Below are positions 1 to 8,329 of a DNA stretch of 64,000 nt, in pieces. The stretch lies in assembly GCF_020073815.1 (NCBI RefSeq), contig NZ_JAIQZJ010000009.1, forward strand, positions 1 to 64,000. Reading direction: 5' to 3'. Position 1 is the stretch's first letter. The number at the start of each line of letters is the position of its first letter. The DNA comes from Nocardioides mangrovi (GTDB lineage Bacteria > Actinomycetota > Actinomycetes > Propionibacteriales > Nocardioidaceae). The notes beneath the pieces were generated by a model. It was not told where the DNA came from. It worked only from the letters and a program-made list of their open reading frames with translations, and did no database searches. A program made the position numbers and the translations under genes.

Positions 1-174
1 ACCAACCGGCTGCTCCGGCACTGGCTGACCAAGGGCACCGACCTGTCCCGGTTCAGCGCCGCTGACCTCCGCCGGATCGCCGCCAGCCTCAACGCCCGAC
101 CCCGCCCTACCCTGGACATGAAGACCCGAGCCCAAGCGCTGGACGAGCTGCTGACCAACCCGGCAGCAGCATGA
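1..174 (+). CDS. IS30-family transposase, C-terminal end (partial)
   Basis: This is the last 57 codons of a gene entering from the left edge. The peptide begins TNRLLRHWLTKGTDLS and continues with an RIAASLNARPRPTL segment. Both match the C-terminal end of the DDE integrase core in IS30-family transposases, where the motif NxLLRxxxPKGTDLS followed by LNxRPRxxL is typical. The catalytic residues lie upstream, outside the window, so it cannot be judged whether the element is intact. The next gene downstream is chromosomal and on the opposite strand, so this marks the right end of the insertion. Confidence 0.85.
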   Translation, partial: TNRLLRHWLTKGTDLSRFSAADLRRIAASLNARPRPTLDMKTRAQALDELLTNPAAA

Positions 175-197
175 CCGTGGTTGCTAAGACCAGTTGA
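175..197. repeat. Putative right terminal inverted repeat of the IS30 element
   Basis: Directly after the transposase stop comes GTGGTTGCTAAGACCAGTTG. This resembles the roughly 25-bp ends of actinobacterial IS30 elements, which often contain a GTTGC...ACCxxTTGA pattern. The left end is outside the window, so the pairing cannot be confirmed and the boundary is approximate. Confidence 0.35.
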
Positions 198-245
198 CCT
201 CGCCGCCGGAACCACAGCCATTTCGTCAGGTACGACGGTCAGGCG

Positions 246-1901
246 TCAGGCGCCGACATCCTCCGCGTCCACGATCCGGTAGGCGTAGCCCTGCTCGGCC
301 AGGAACCGCTGACGGTTGGCGGCGAAGTCGGCGTCGACGGTGTCGCGGGAGACGATCGTGTAGAAGTGGGCGGTCTTGCCCTCGGACTTCGGGCGCAGCA
401 GCCGGCCGAGGCGCTGGGCCTCCTCCTGCCGTGAGCCGTAGGAGCCGGACACCTGGATCGCGACCTCGGCGGAGGGCAGGTCGATGGAGAAGTTCGCGAC
501 CTTCGAGACCACCAGCAGCCCGACCTCGCCGGAGCGGAACGCGTCGAAGAGTCGCTGCCGCTCCTTCACCGACGTCTCGCCCTTGATCACCGGGGCGTCG
601 AGGGCGGCGGCCAGCTCGTCGAGCTGCTCGATGTACTGCCCGATCACCAGCGTCGGCTGCCCCGGGTGCGAGGCGACCAGCGACTCCACCACCGAGATCT
701 TGTGGTGGGTGCAGGACGCCAGGCGGTAGCGCTCCTCCGGCTCGGCGGTCGCGTAGGTCAGCCGCTCCGAGGACGGCAGGGTCACCCGCACCTCGACGCA
801 GTCGGCCGGCGCGATCCAGCCCTGCGCCTCGATGTCCTTCCAGGGCGCGTCGTAGCGCTTCGGCCCGATCAGCGAGAAGACGTCGCCCTCCCGGCCGTCC
901 TCGCGCACCAGCGTCGCGGTCAGGCCGAGCCGTCGCCGCGCCTGCAGGTCCGCGGTCATCCGGAAGATCGGCGCCGGCAGCAGGTGCACCTCGTCGTAGA
1001 CGATGAGGCCCCAGTCGCGGGCGTCGAGCAGCTCGAGGTGCGGGTAGACGCCCTTCCGCTTGGTCGTCAGCACCTGGTACGTCGCGATGGTGACCGGCCG
1101 GATCTCCTTGACCGAGCCGGAGTACTCGCCGATCTCGTCCGCGGTGAGCGTCGTACGACGGACCAGCTCGTCCTTCCACTGGCGGGCCGAGACGGTGTTG
1201 GTGACCAGGATCAGCGTGGTCGCCTTCGCCTCGGCCATCGCGGCCGCGCCGACCAGGGTCTTGCCGGCGCCGCAGGGCAGCACGACGACGCCGGATCCGC
1301 CGTGCCAGAAGGAGTCCGCGGCCTCGCGCTGGTAGGAGCGCAGCTGCCACTCGGACTCGTCGAGGAAGATCGGGTGCGCCTCGCCGTCGACGTAGCCGGC
1401 GTAGTCCTCGGCCGGCCAGCCCAGCTTGAGCAGCGCCTGCTTGAGGTTGCCGCGCTCCGAGCCGTGCACGACGACCGCCCAGTGGTCGGGCAGAGCGGGG
1501 TCGATGCGCTCGCCGATCATGCCGGCGACCTTCTTGGCGCGCAGCACCTCCTCGAGCACGGGCCGGTCGTTGGAGACCAGCACGAGGCCGTGGATCGGGT
1601 GCTTCTCCAGCCGCAGCCGGCCGTAGCGGGCCATCGTCTCGGCGACGTCGACGAGCAGCGCGTGCGGGACGGCGTAGCGGCTGTACTCCAGCAGCGTGTC
1701 GACGACCTGCTCGGCGTCGTGGCCGGCGGCGCGGGCGTTCCAGAGTCCGAGCGGCGTCAGCCGGTAGGTGTGGATGTGCTCGGGGGAGCGCTCCAGCTCC
1801 GCGAACGGCGCGATCGCCTTGCGGCAGTCGTCGGCGCGCTCGTGGTCGACCTCGAGCAGCAGCGTCTTGTCCGACTGGACGATGAGGGGGCCGTCGTTCA
1901 C
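246..1901 (-). CDS. XPB/Ssl2-type DNA repair helicase
   Basis: A 551-residue SF2 helicase of the XPB (ERCC3) type, the family of M. tuberculosis Rv0861c; it is predicted to be a cytoplasmic 3'-5' ATP-dependent helicase in DNA repair. Visible motifs are Walker A PCGAGKT (Lys at about 214), DEVH (303-306), SAT-like LTATL followed by the XPB-specific RED triplet, and motif VI QRLGRLLRPK. The N-terminal part (about 1-200) is the damage-recognition-like region of bacterial XPB. Start chosen: the GTG that gives VNDGPLIVQSDK, a conserved N-terminus in homologues. Longer frames run into the neighbouring VOC gene. A TACCCT box lies 7 nt upstream, so the transcript may be leaderless. Confidence 0.9.
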   Translation of the reverse strand: MNDGPLIVQSDKTLLLEVDHERADDCRKAIAPFAELERSPEHIHTYRLTPLGLWNARAAGHDAEQVVDTLLEYSRYAVPHALLVDVAETMARYGRLRLEKHPIHGLVLVSNDRPVLEEVLRAKKVAGMIGERIDPALPDHWAVVVHGSERGNLKQALLKLGWPAEDYAGYVDGEAHPIFLDESEWQLRSYQREAADSFWHGGSGVVVLPCGAGKTLVGAAAMAEAKATTLILVTNTVSARQWKDELVRRTTLTADEIGEYSGSVKEIRPVTIATYQVLTTKRKGVYPHLELLDARDWGLIVYDEVHLLPAPIFRMTADLQARRRLGLTATLVREDGREGDVFSLIGPKRYDAPWKDIEAQGWIAPADCVEVRVTLPSSERLTYATAEPEERYRLASCTHHKISVVESLVASHPGQPTLVIGQYIEQLDELAAALDAPVIKGETSVKERQRLFDAFRSGEVGLLVVSKVANFSIDLPSAEVAIQVSGSYGSRQEEAQRLGRLLRPKSEGKTAHFYTIVSRDTVDADFAANRQRFLAEQGYAYRIVDAEDVGA

Positions 1902-1908
1902 CTGAGAA

Positions 1909-1914
1909 AGGGTA
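1909..1914 (-). promoter_or_regulatory. -10 box of the XPB gene (leaderless type)
   Basis: TACCCT on the minus strand, 7 nt before the GTG start. It lies in the 17-nt gap behind the VOC gene. No Shine-Dalgarno sequence is present in the gap. Confidence 0.4.
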
Positions 1915-1918
1915 CGGA

Positions 1919-2323
1919 TCAGGTGTAGAGGCAGAAGAGGTGTCCGTCGGGGTCGATCATCACCCGCACGGTCGACTGCGGCTGGTGCGGGTGCTCGACG
2001 GCGCCCATCTCCTCCGCGGACGCGACGGCCAGCGTGAGGTCGTCGACCTCGAAGTCGAGGTGCATGCCCAGCTGCTGGGCGCCCGGGACGTTGGGCCACA
2101 CCGGCGGCACGAAGTCCGGGGCCAGCTGGAAGCCGAGGTAGGCGACGCCCTCGTCCGGCCCGATGGTCACCCAGCCCTCGGTCTCGGTCGCGAGCTTCCA
2201 GTCGAGCAGCTCGGCGTAGAACCTGGCCAGCCGACCGGGGTCCGGGGTGTCGAGGACGACACCCCACCAGTCCGTCCGCGACCAGCGATCGGTGCGCTGG
2301 TCCCCCCGAGAGCGTCCGTGCAT
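1919..2323 (-). CDS. VOC family (glyoxalase-like) protein
   Basis: A 134-residue single-domain vicinal-oxygen-chelate protein. WGVVLDTPDPGRLARFYAELL forms the first beta-alpha unit, GMHLDFEVDDL the central metal-site strand, and VMIDPDGHLFCLY the C-terminal strand with the typical DPxGxxFCL ending. The substrate cannot be told from sequence; members act in lactoylglutathione, dioxygenase or resistance chemistry. It sits between the CGNR gene and the XPB helicase, all leftward. A TAAGGT box 7 nt before the ATG suggests its own leaderless promoter. Confidence 0.8.
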   Translation of the reverse strand: MHGRSRGDQRTDRWSRTDWWGVVLDTPDPGRLARFYAELLDWKLATETEGWVTIGPDEGVAYLGFQLAPDFVPPVWPNVPGAQQLGMHLDFEVDDLTLAVASAEEMGAVEHPHQPQSTVRVMIDPDGHLFCLYT

Positions 2324-2333
2324 GCTCCCGACC

Positions 2334-2858
2334 TTAAGCCCCCGCGACGGCCTTCCGGCGAGCCCGGTACGCCGCGACGTTGGCCCGCGAGGAGCACCGC
2401 TCCGAGCAGTAGCGGCGCGACTGGTTGGGGGAGACGTCGACGAACGCGTTGTCGCACGTCGAGGACTCGCAGATGCCGAGCCGGTGCGGTCCGAGGTCGC
2501 AGACGACCGAGGCCAGGCCGAGCAGCGACTCGGCGACCAGCAGCTCCGCGACGCTCTCGCTGTCGGACGCGACGTGCAGGTGCAGGTCGGCGTCGTGGTC
2601 GGAGATCCGCGGGGTGATCGGGTGCCGCGCCATCAGCTCGTTGAGGAGCCCGACGACCGACGCGTCGTCCTCGTCGGTGCCGGCCTGGAAGACCGGGCGG
2701 AGCTCACGCTGGAACTTCCGCAGCAGCATGCAGTCGCGGTCGGTCGCCCGCTCCTGCAGGTGCGGGCGCGCGGCGAGGTACGACGCGAGCCCCTCGACCT
2801 GGGACAGGTCCGCGTTCAGGAGCCCGGCCGAGCCCTCGGCGTACCGGATGAAGTCCAC
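2334..2858 (-). CDS. CGNR zinc-finger (ABATE domain) regulator
   Basis: A 174-residue protein of the CGNR family. The N-terminal ABATE-like domain (about 1-125) is followed by a C-terminal treble-clef zinc finger with CESSTCDNAF, SPNQSRRYCSERC and the final AAYRARRK. The family is regarded as stress-related DNA-binding regulators. The name-giving CGNR tetrapeptide reads CSSR here. The GTG start giving VDFIRYAEG was chosen because a consensus TATGAT box lies 6 nt upstream, a strong leaderless arrangement. Confidence 0.8.
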   Translation of the reverse strand: MDFIRYAEGSAGLLNADLSQVEGLASYLAARPHLQERATDRDCMLLRKFQRELRPVFQAGTDEDDASVVGLLNELMARHPITPRISDHDADLHLHVASDSESVAELLVAESLLGLASVVCDLGPHRLGICESSTCDNAFVDVSPNQSRRYCSERCSSRANVAAYRARRKAVAGA

Positions 2859-2864
2859 GTTTCA

Positions 2865-2870
2865 ATCATA
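2865..2870 (-). promoter_or_regulatory. -10 box (TATGAT) of the CGNR gene
   Basis: Minus-strand TATGAT followed by a 6-nt gap (TGAAAC) and the GTG start. It is a near-consensus sigma-70 -10 element, and no ribosome-binding site is possible if transcription starts about 7 nt downstream. Confidence 0.55.
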
Positions 2871-2880
2871 CGAGCGGGAC

Positions 2881-5151
2881 CTATGCGTCAGCCGGCACCG
2901 CACGCACCGTGGTGATCCGGTGGACCGCGAAGGTCCGGGTGTCGTCGCTGCGGTGGTCGTGGGCGGTGAGGGTGCCGCCCTCGAGCGCGACCGGGTCGAC
3001 CAGCCGGTCGGTGCTCGTGCCGTGGTTGTCGACGTAGCCGATCAGCACGGACTCGCCCGCCTCGATCGCCTCCCGCAGCGCGGCCATCGAGCCGCTCGGG
3101 CTCAGTGTCGTCGTCGCCTGCGCGGGACGTCCGGACTCGGCGCGGTCGCCGGCCCGGATCGCGGTCACCACCTGGGCCACGCGCGCGGTCTCGCGGGCGG
3201 CGGCGACCGACCGGCCGCGCTGCTCCTTCGGCGTGCGCGCCCGCAGCAGGTCGGGTCGCGCGACGTGGACGGTGCCGTAGGCCGCCTCGACCACCGGCGC
3301 GACGCCGAGGTCGCGCAGCCGGGGCAGCAGCACGTCGAGCGGGGTGCTCGACACCAGCACCGTCGGGGCGATCCGGCGCAGCCCGAGCGTGCCCGCCTTC
3401 GGGTGGTGCAGCAGCTCGGTCAGCGCCGTGTCGTCGTCGGCGCGCAGGAACGCCTCGGCATGGCCGACCCGGATGGTGCCGAAGGTGCGGGCGGTGTCGT
3501 CGACCAGGTAGCTCAGTGGCTGCGGGACCGGCGTGCGGGAGACCGAGCCGACGAAGTCGTGCACCTCCGCGGCGGTCCAGCCGGTGTCGAAGGCGCGGCG
3601 CACCGACTCCGGCGTGAAGCGGTAGACCGTCGCGCCGCCGCGCGACTCGACGTCGGCGACCAGCTGGAGCCGCCGGGCGAGCTGCGACTCCAGCGGGCCG
3701 GGCGCGATCGCCGTGAGGTCGGCCTGGAGCAGCACGTGGTCGACCGGCGGCGGCAGCAGGGCGGCCAGCGCCGCGGCCGCGTCGTCGCCGCGGTCGTCGA
3801 GCAGCGTGGCGGCGTACGACGCGAGGCCGCCGAGCGCCGAGACGCCGAGCGCCGTGGCCTCGTCGAGTGCCCAGACGACCTGGTCGGCGCGGGTGCGGGG
3901 CCGGCGCGGCCGGCGCCACTCGAGCTGTGCCACCACCGACGGCACGCCGGTGCCGGTGGCCAGCACCTCGCCCACGGGCAGGGTGCGCAGCGCGTCGAGG
4001 GCCATCCGGCGGGCCTCGACCTGGTGCGGCGAGGCGAGCTCGGGGGCCAGGGCGTTCCACACCTTGCCGGCCGGGTCGCGGCCGCCGACCAGGCCGGACA
4101 TCCGCGGGCTGTCGAGCCAGGCGCGGACCAGCGTCAGCCAGCGCTCGGCGGTCGGGGCCGCCGTCCAGCGGTCGAAGGCGTCGGTGGGGATCCAGCAGGG
4201 CGTGCCGTCGGGCGCGGCGGCGGTCGAGAGCAGGCCGGCCGCCGAGGCGACCTCGACGAGCAGCGCGGCGGTCGGCTCGTCCACGTGCAGGTCCACGGCG
4301 GTCGCCCGCAGGTCCCGGACGCCGAGCCCGCCGCTGCGCAGGGCCGTGGGCGGGTGCAGGCCCCACTGGTCCAGCACGAGCTCGACGCGGCGTACGGCCT
4401 CGAAGGCCGCGCCGGCTGCGGCCCGGTCGACCAGCGACGGCTCCCGCGCCGAGGTCGCGACGGCCGGAGGCTCGTCGACCGGGTCGGCCGTGGTGCGGCC
4501 GCCGCGCAGGGCGATCCCGACCTCGCCGGGCAGCACCACGCCGGCACCGCCGCGCGGGAGCAGCAGTCGGCGGGCCAGCAGCTCCTCGGCCGGCGTCTCG
4601 GCGTCCTCGGGCAGCACGGTCTGCCGCGCGGTGCCGCTGGTGGCGGTGCCACCCGACGCGAGCACGTGGTCCAGCAGCCCGCGGGCGGCGGGACTGAGCT
4701 CGTCGAGCATCCGGCGTACGACGGCGGGGGCGGGCGCCTCGGGCGACACGGGGTGCAGCCCGCTGGTGCCGGGGCTGCCGGGCGGCAGCGCCTCGGCGAC
4801 GGTGCTCAGCGGCCGCAGGCCCTGCGTGCTCTCCCAGGCGAGCACGAGGTCGACCAGCCGGTCGGCCGCCTCCAGGACGGCCGAGGGGGTGGCGCGCACG
4901 ACCTCGGCAAGGCCCTCGCGGCTGGTTTGGCCGACCACGACGAGGGCATCTAGGACACAGAGCTCGAACCGGGTCAGCTGGTCGAGCGCGCGGAGGACAG
5001 AGGAGCGGGTGGCTGCGCGCGACGCGAGCTGCCCGGAGTCATGAGGGGCCGGGGTGGCGAGATCGGGACGTTCACGGAGGAGACGGGACAGCCGCTCGTC
5101 CGACCAGCTGCGCAGCTGGTCGGCGAGGGTGCGGTGCCCGGTGGTGGCCAT
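2881..5151 (-). CDS. Helicase-associated (XPB/Ssl2-like N-terminal domain) protein
   Basis: A 756-residue protein beginning MATTGHRTLADQLRSWSDERL, typical of the actinobacterial Rv0862c family that accompanies the XPB helicase gene. The family carries the Pfam domain named helicase conserved C-terminal 3, here recognisable in the C-terminal third (the run TVLVSSTPLDVLLPRLRDLG). The last 80 residues resemble a WYL-like beta domain (ESVLIGYVDNHG, DPVALEGGTLTAHDH). No Walker A or DExx motif is visible, so it is not itself an ATPase; a role as partner of XPB is inferred from conserved linkage. The upstream continuation of the frame only mirrors the PP2C gene. A TAATTT box lies 7 nt before the ATG. 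Confidence 0.8.
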   Translation of the reverse strand: MATTGHRTLADQLRSWSDERLSRLLRERPDLATPAPHDSGQLASRAATRSSVLRALDQLTRFELCVLDALVVVGQTSREGLAEVVRATPSAVLEAADRLVDLVLAWESTQGLRPLSTVAEALPPGSPGTSGLHPVSPEAPAPAVVRRMLDELSPAARGLLDHVLASGGTATSGTARQTVLPEDAETPAEELLARRLLLPRGGAGVVLPGEVGIALRGGRTTADPVDEPPAVATSAREPSLVDRAAAGAAFEAVRRVELVLDQWGLHPPTALRSGGLGVRDLRATAVDLHVDEPTAALLVEVASAAGLLSTAAAPDGTPCWIPTDAFDRWTAAPTAERWLTLVRAWLDSPRMSGLVGGRDPAGKVWNALAPELASPHQVEARRMALDALRTLPVGEVLATGTGVPSVVAQLEWRRPRRPRTRADQVVWALDEATALGVSALGGLASYAATLLDDRGDDAAAALAALLPPPVDHVLLQADLTAIAPGPLESQLARRLQLVADVESRGGATVYRFTPESVRRAFDTGWTAAEVHDFVGSVSRTPVPQPLSYLVDDTARTFGTIRVGHAEAFLRADDDTALTELLHHPKAGTLGLRRIAPTVLVSSTPLDVLLPRLRDLGVAPVVEAAYGTVHVARPDLLRARTPKEQRGRSVAAARETARVAQVVTAIRAGDRAESGRPAQATTTLSPSGSMAALREAIEAGESVLIGYVDNHGTSTDRLVDPVALEGGTLTAHDHRSDDTRTFAVHRITTVRAVPADA

Positions 5152-5158
5152 CCCTCCC

Positions 5159-5164
5159 AAATTA
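5159..5164 (-). promoter_or_regulatory. -10 box of the helicase-associated gene
   Basis: Minus-strand TAATTT, 7 nt before the ATG, within the 39-bp divergent gap shared with the PP2C operon. Confidence 0.4.
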
Positions 5165-5190
5165 CCGGTCCGGTCCCCGGAGCCCGGTCG

Positions 5191-6015
5191 ATGAGCGCGG
5201 TCGAGCTGCACCACGGCGCCCGCACCGACGTCGGGCTCGTCCGTGAGGTCAACGAGGACGCCTTCCTCGCGGCCCCGCCGGTCTTCGTCGTCGCCGACGG
5301 CATGGGCGGGCACGACGGTGGCGACGTCGCGAGCGCGATCGTGGTCGAGGAGTTCGCCCGGCTGGCCGACGAGGGCTACGACCCGCGTCGCGGTGCCGAG
5401 GTCGTCGAGACCACGCTGCGCACCTGCCAGGAGCGGGTCTCGGAGTTCGCCGCGGCCCAGCGGGCCCGGGGCGTCGATCCCCGCTTCCACGCCGGGACCA
5501 CCGTCGTCGTCGCCCTCCTCGTCGAGGACGAGGAGGGCCCGAAGTGGCTGCTCGCCAACATCGGCGACTCCCGCATCTACCGCTTCACCGACCGCGTCCT
5601 GGAGCAGGTGAGCGTCGACCACAGCCTCGTGCAGGAGCTGGTCGACGCCGGCGCGATCACCCACGACGACGCGGCGGTGCATCCCGAGCGGCACGTGATC
5701 ACCCGTGCCATCGGCGACCCCGAGCACGCCGTCGCCGACTACTTCCTGCTGCCGCTGTCCTCGGTGGAGCGCCTGGTCCTCTGCTCGGACGGCGTCACCG
5801 GGATGGTCGACGACGAGACGCTCGCGCTGCTCCTGGCCGACAGCGAGGACCCGCGTGACGCCGCCGACCGGATGGTCGACGCCGCACTCGCGGCCGGTGG
5901 CAGGGACAACGCCACGGCGGTGGTCGTCGATGTGGTGGGATTGGTCACCGACAGCGAATACGACTCCGCCCGCCAGCGCCTGAGTCTCGAGCAGAAGCTG
6001 GGAGCCCTGCCGTGA
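5191..6015 (+). CDS. PP2C-type Ser/Thr protein phosphatase
   Basis: A 274-residue soluble PPM/PP2C phosphatase that would reverse Ser/Thr phosphorylation. All metal and active-site motifs are present: TDVGLVREVNEDAF, VVADGMGGHDGG, AGTTVVVA, ANIGDSRIY, VLCSDGVTGMV and RDNATAVVVD. No membrane segment is seen. It opens a three-gene operon with two FHA proteins. Its TGA overlaps the GTG start of the next gene (GTGA), so translation is probably coupled. The ATG giving MSAVELHHG was chosen because upstream residues are not family-like. Confidence 0.92.
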   Translation: MSAVELHHGARTDVGLVREVNEDAFLAAPPVFVVADGMGGHDGGDVASAIVVEEFARLADEGYDPRRGAEVVETTLRTCQERVSEFAAAQRARGVDPRFHAGTTVVVALLVEDEEGPKWLLANIGDSRIYRFTDRVLEQVSVDHSLVQELVDAGAITHDDAAVHPERHVITRAIGDPEHAVADYFLLPLSSVERLVLCSDGVTGMVDDETLALLLADSEDPRDAADRMVDAALAAGGRDNATAVVVDVVGLVTDSEYDSARQRLSLEQKLGALP

Positions 6016-7115
6016 ACGACGTCCGCGACCGCGCCTGGTCCGTCCGCCGAGGAGAGTGGTTCGGGGTCTTCGGCGCCCGGGCAGCCGTGGTGCTGCCGCC
6101 CACCGAGAAGGCTCGGGTCGCGGCCCTCTGGGAGCTGGTCGACGAGGGCGCGGGCTTCGACGAGACCCTCGACGCGCTCATCTCGGCCGGCCTGCGCGAC
6201 CTGCCCGGCTTCGTCCTGGTCAGCACCGAGGACGACCGCACCCGGGTGGTCATCCGCGGCGCCGCCCGCGCTCACTTCGCGACCGGCGACGACGTGGTGC
6301 ACGTCGAGGGCGACGGCGAGACCACCTGGGTCGAGCGCACCCTCAGCGACGTGACCCGGGTGCGGATCGAGGTCGCCGACGGCACCGGCGGCGACGACCT
6401 GCTGGTCGACACGGGACTGGTGCGCCTGGCGGCAGCCGAGCTCCCGGCCGTGGTCGCCGCGCCCACGGAAGCCGTCGCCGAGCCGCTCACGACACCGCTG
6501 CTCGAGCCGGAGCCGGAGCCGGAGCCCGAGCCGGAGCCGGAGCCGGAGCCCGAGTCGGAGCCGGAGCCCGAGCCCGAGCCGGAGCCGGAGCCGGAGCCCG
6601 AGCCGGTGCCGATCCCCCCGCCGCCGGCGAGCCCGCCCCCGGCCCCGCCGGCGCTCGGCGATCGCGACGGCGACACCCGCACCGGTGACCTGAACCCGGA
6701 CCAGTTCGTGCGGCAGCCGCCGGGCATCCCCGGTCAACCGCCGGCGCCGAGCATCACCGCGCGGCCGGTCGCGCGGCTGGTCATCTCCAACGGCGAGACC
6801 GTCGACGTCGACCGTGCCGTTCTCATCGGCCGGGCGCCCGAGGCCCGTCGCTTCAGCTCGGACGAGCAGCCGCGCCTGGTCACGGTCCCGAGCCCGCAGC
6901 AGGAGATCTCCTCGACCCACCTCGAGATCCGCCCCGGCTCCGGCGCGGACCACGGCTCGGCGGTCGTCACCGACCTCGGCTCGACCAACGGCACCCTGCT
7001 CGTCCAGCCGGGGCTGCCCCCGGAGAGCCTCAAGGTCGGCATCGCCGTCCAGCTCATCCCCGGCGCGGTCGTCGACCTCGGTGACGGGATCACCATCCAG
7101 GTCGCCAACGCATGA
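6012..7115 (+). CDS. FHA-domain protein with Glu-Pro repeat linker
   Basis: A 367-residue protein in three parts. The N-terminal 130 residues form an unnamed globular domain (AWSVRRGEWFGVFG near the start). A Glu-Pro repeat and proline-rich linker spans about 160-225. The C-terminal FHA domain spans about 255-367, with LIGRAPEAR, SSTHLEIR and DLGSTNGT, the Ser/Arg/His/Asn residues that bind phosphothreonine. It likely reads a phosphorylation signal removed by the phosphatase upstream. It overlaps both neighbours by 4 nt (GTGA and ATGA). Confidence 0.85.
   Translation: MNDVRDRAWSVRRGEWFGVFGARAAVVLPPTEKARVAALWELVDEGAGFDETLDALISAGLRDLPGFVLVSTEDDRTRVVIRGAARAHFATGDDVVHVEGDGETTWVERTLSDVTRVRIEVADGTGGDDLLVDTGLVRLAAAELPAVVAAPTEAVAEPLTTPLLEPEPEPEPEPEPEPEPESEPEPEPEPEPEPEPEPVPIPPPPASPPPAPPALGDRDGDTRTGDLNPDQFVRQPPGIPGQPPAPSITARPVARLVISNGETVDVDRAVLIGRAPEARRFSSDEQPRLVTVPSPQQEISSTHLEIRPGSGADHGSAVVTDLGSTNGTLLVQPGLPPESLKVGIAVQLIPGAVVDLGDGITIQVANA
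6504..6605 (+). repeat. In-frame Glu-Pro coding repeat
   Basis: A 6-bp unit (GAGCCG or GAGCCC) is repeated 17 times without interruption and encodes Glu-Pro dipeptides, one copy reading Glu-Ser. Such tracts form stiff extended linkers, as in TonB-like proteins, and are prone to slippage that changes length in 2-residue steps. Confidence 0.95.
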
Positions 7116-8329
7116 CCACGCCGGCCTTCCCCGCCACGCGACCGGTCGCCGAGCTCGATCGGCGCTTCTACGCGTTCGCGCTCGACCGCGCCCTGACGTG
7201 GGGCTGTGCGGCGGTCGTCGCGGCCGCGACCTCCCAGGTGCTGTCCGGCTCCCGCGTCCTCGGCGCCCTCGTCGCCGGGGTCGTCGTGCTGGTCCTGGTC
7301 GGCGCCGCGATCGCGGTCGGGCTCGGCCTGCGTGGCACCACGCCGGGCATGACGGCCACCCAGCTCCGGGTGGTGCGGGAGGACAGCGGCACCCCGATCG
7401 GCGTCGGTCCGGCCCTGGTGCGCCAGCTGGTGCTGGGGATCGCCGGACTCCCGACCTTCGGCTTCGGGCTCGGCGCGCTCGCCTGGACCGCCGTGATGGA
7501 CCCGAGCGGACGCCGCCGTGGCTGGCACGACCAGCGCGCCCACTCCATCGTGCTCGACCTGCGCCCGGTCGTCGCCGAGGAGCCGGTCGCCGAGGAGGGG
7601 CCGCGCCACGTCGTCAACCTGACGGCGATGCGGCTCGTCCCGGCTCCCCCCCCATCGCCGGTCGCCGCCCCGCGCCGATCGCCCCGGCCGCCCGCCGGAC
7701 CGCCGCCCGCCGCGCCGCCCACGCCCGCCGCCGCAGCGCCGGCCGCGCCGGCGGTCGACGTACCGGCGGCGCCCGTCCCGCAGCCGGCGCCGCCGACCCC
7801 GGTCCCCGCGCCCGCTCCGGTCGGCCGGCACGCCGCACCCGCGACCCCCGCCCCGGCGGCGCGCCAGCAGCTGGGCTACCCGCTCGTGCCCGAGCCGGCG
7901 CCGGAGCCGGCCGCCGCCCCCGCAGCCCCCGCCGCCCGGGTCGGCCCGGCCCACTCGACCGCGGAGCGCACCGTCATGCGCGGCGACCGCACCCTGGCCC
8001 GCTGGCGGGTCACCTTCGACTCCGGCGAGACGTTCGTGGTCGAGGGCCTCGCCCTGGTCGGTCGCCGTCCCGAGCCGCGCAAGGGCGAGCCCGTCCGGCA
8101 TGTCGTCCCGCTGCGCTCGGAGGACATGTCCCTGTCCAAGACCCATGCGCAGTTCCAGGTCGCCGAGGACGGCGTCCTGGTCGTCATGGACCGCGGCTCG
8201 ACCAACGGCTCGATCCTGGTCCGCCAGGGCGTGCCGCGGGAGCTCTCGGCCGGCAAGCCGGCCACGCTGGTCGACGGTGACCGGGTCCGATTCGGCGACC
8301 GCGAGATGACCGTCAGCCGCGAATCCTGA
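7112..8329 (+). CDS. RDD membrane protein fused to FHA domain
   Basis: A 405-residue protein. An RDD domain lies at about 5-150, with LDRRFYAFALDRALT, two hydrophobic helices near 25-45 and 50-75, and GTTPGMTATQLRVV and GWHDQRAHSIV, the signature of RDD proteins. A proline/alanine-rich linker spans about 165-285. A C-terminal FHA domain spans about 290-405, with LVGRRPEPR, SLSKTHAQFQ and DRGSTNGS. This would place a phosphothreonine reader at the membrane. Third gene of the PP2C operon, ATGA overlap with the gene before. Confidence 0.87.
   Translation: MTTPAFPATRPVAELDRRFYAFALDRALTWGCAAVVAAATSQVLSGSRVLGALVAGVVVLVLVGAAIAVGLGLRGTTPGMTATQLRVVREDSGTPIGVGPALVRQLVLGIAGLPTFGFGLGALAWTAVMDPSGRRRGWHDQRAHSIVLDLRPVVAEEPVAEEGPRHVVNLTAMRLVPAPPPSPVAAPRRSPRPPAGPPPAAPPTPAAAAPAAPAVDVPAAPVPQPAPPTPVPAPAPVGRHAAPATPAPAARQQLGYPLVPEPAPEPAAAPAAPAARVGPAHSTAERTVMRGDRTLARWRVTFDSGETFVVEGLALVGRRPEPRKGEPVRHVVPLRSEDMSLSKTHAQFQVAEDGVLVVMDRGSTNGSILVRQGVPRELSAGKPATLVDGDRVRFGDREMTVSRES

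Noticed and set aside
2881..5727. Extension of the helicase-associated gene to 948 codons
   Set aside because: The extra 192 codons are antisense to the PP2C phosphatase. The family start MATTGHRT lies at 5151 with a -10 box before it.
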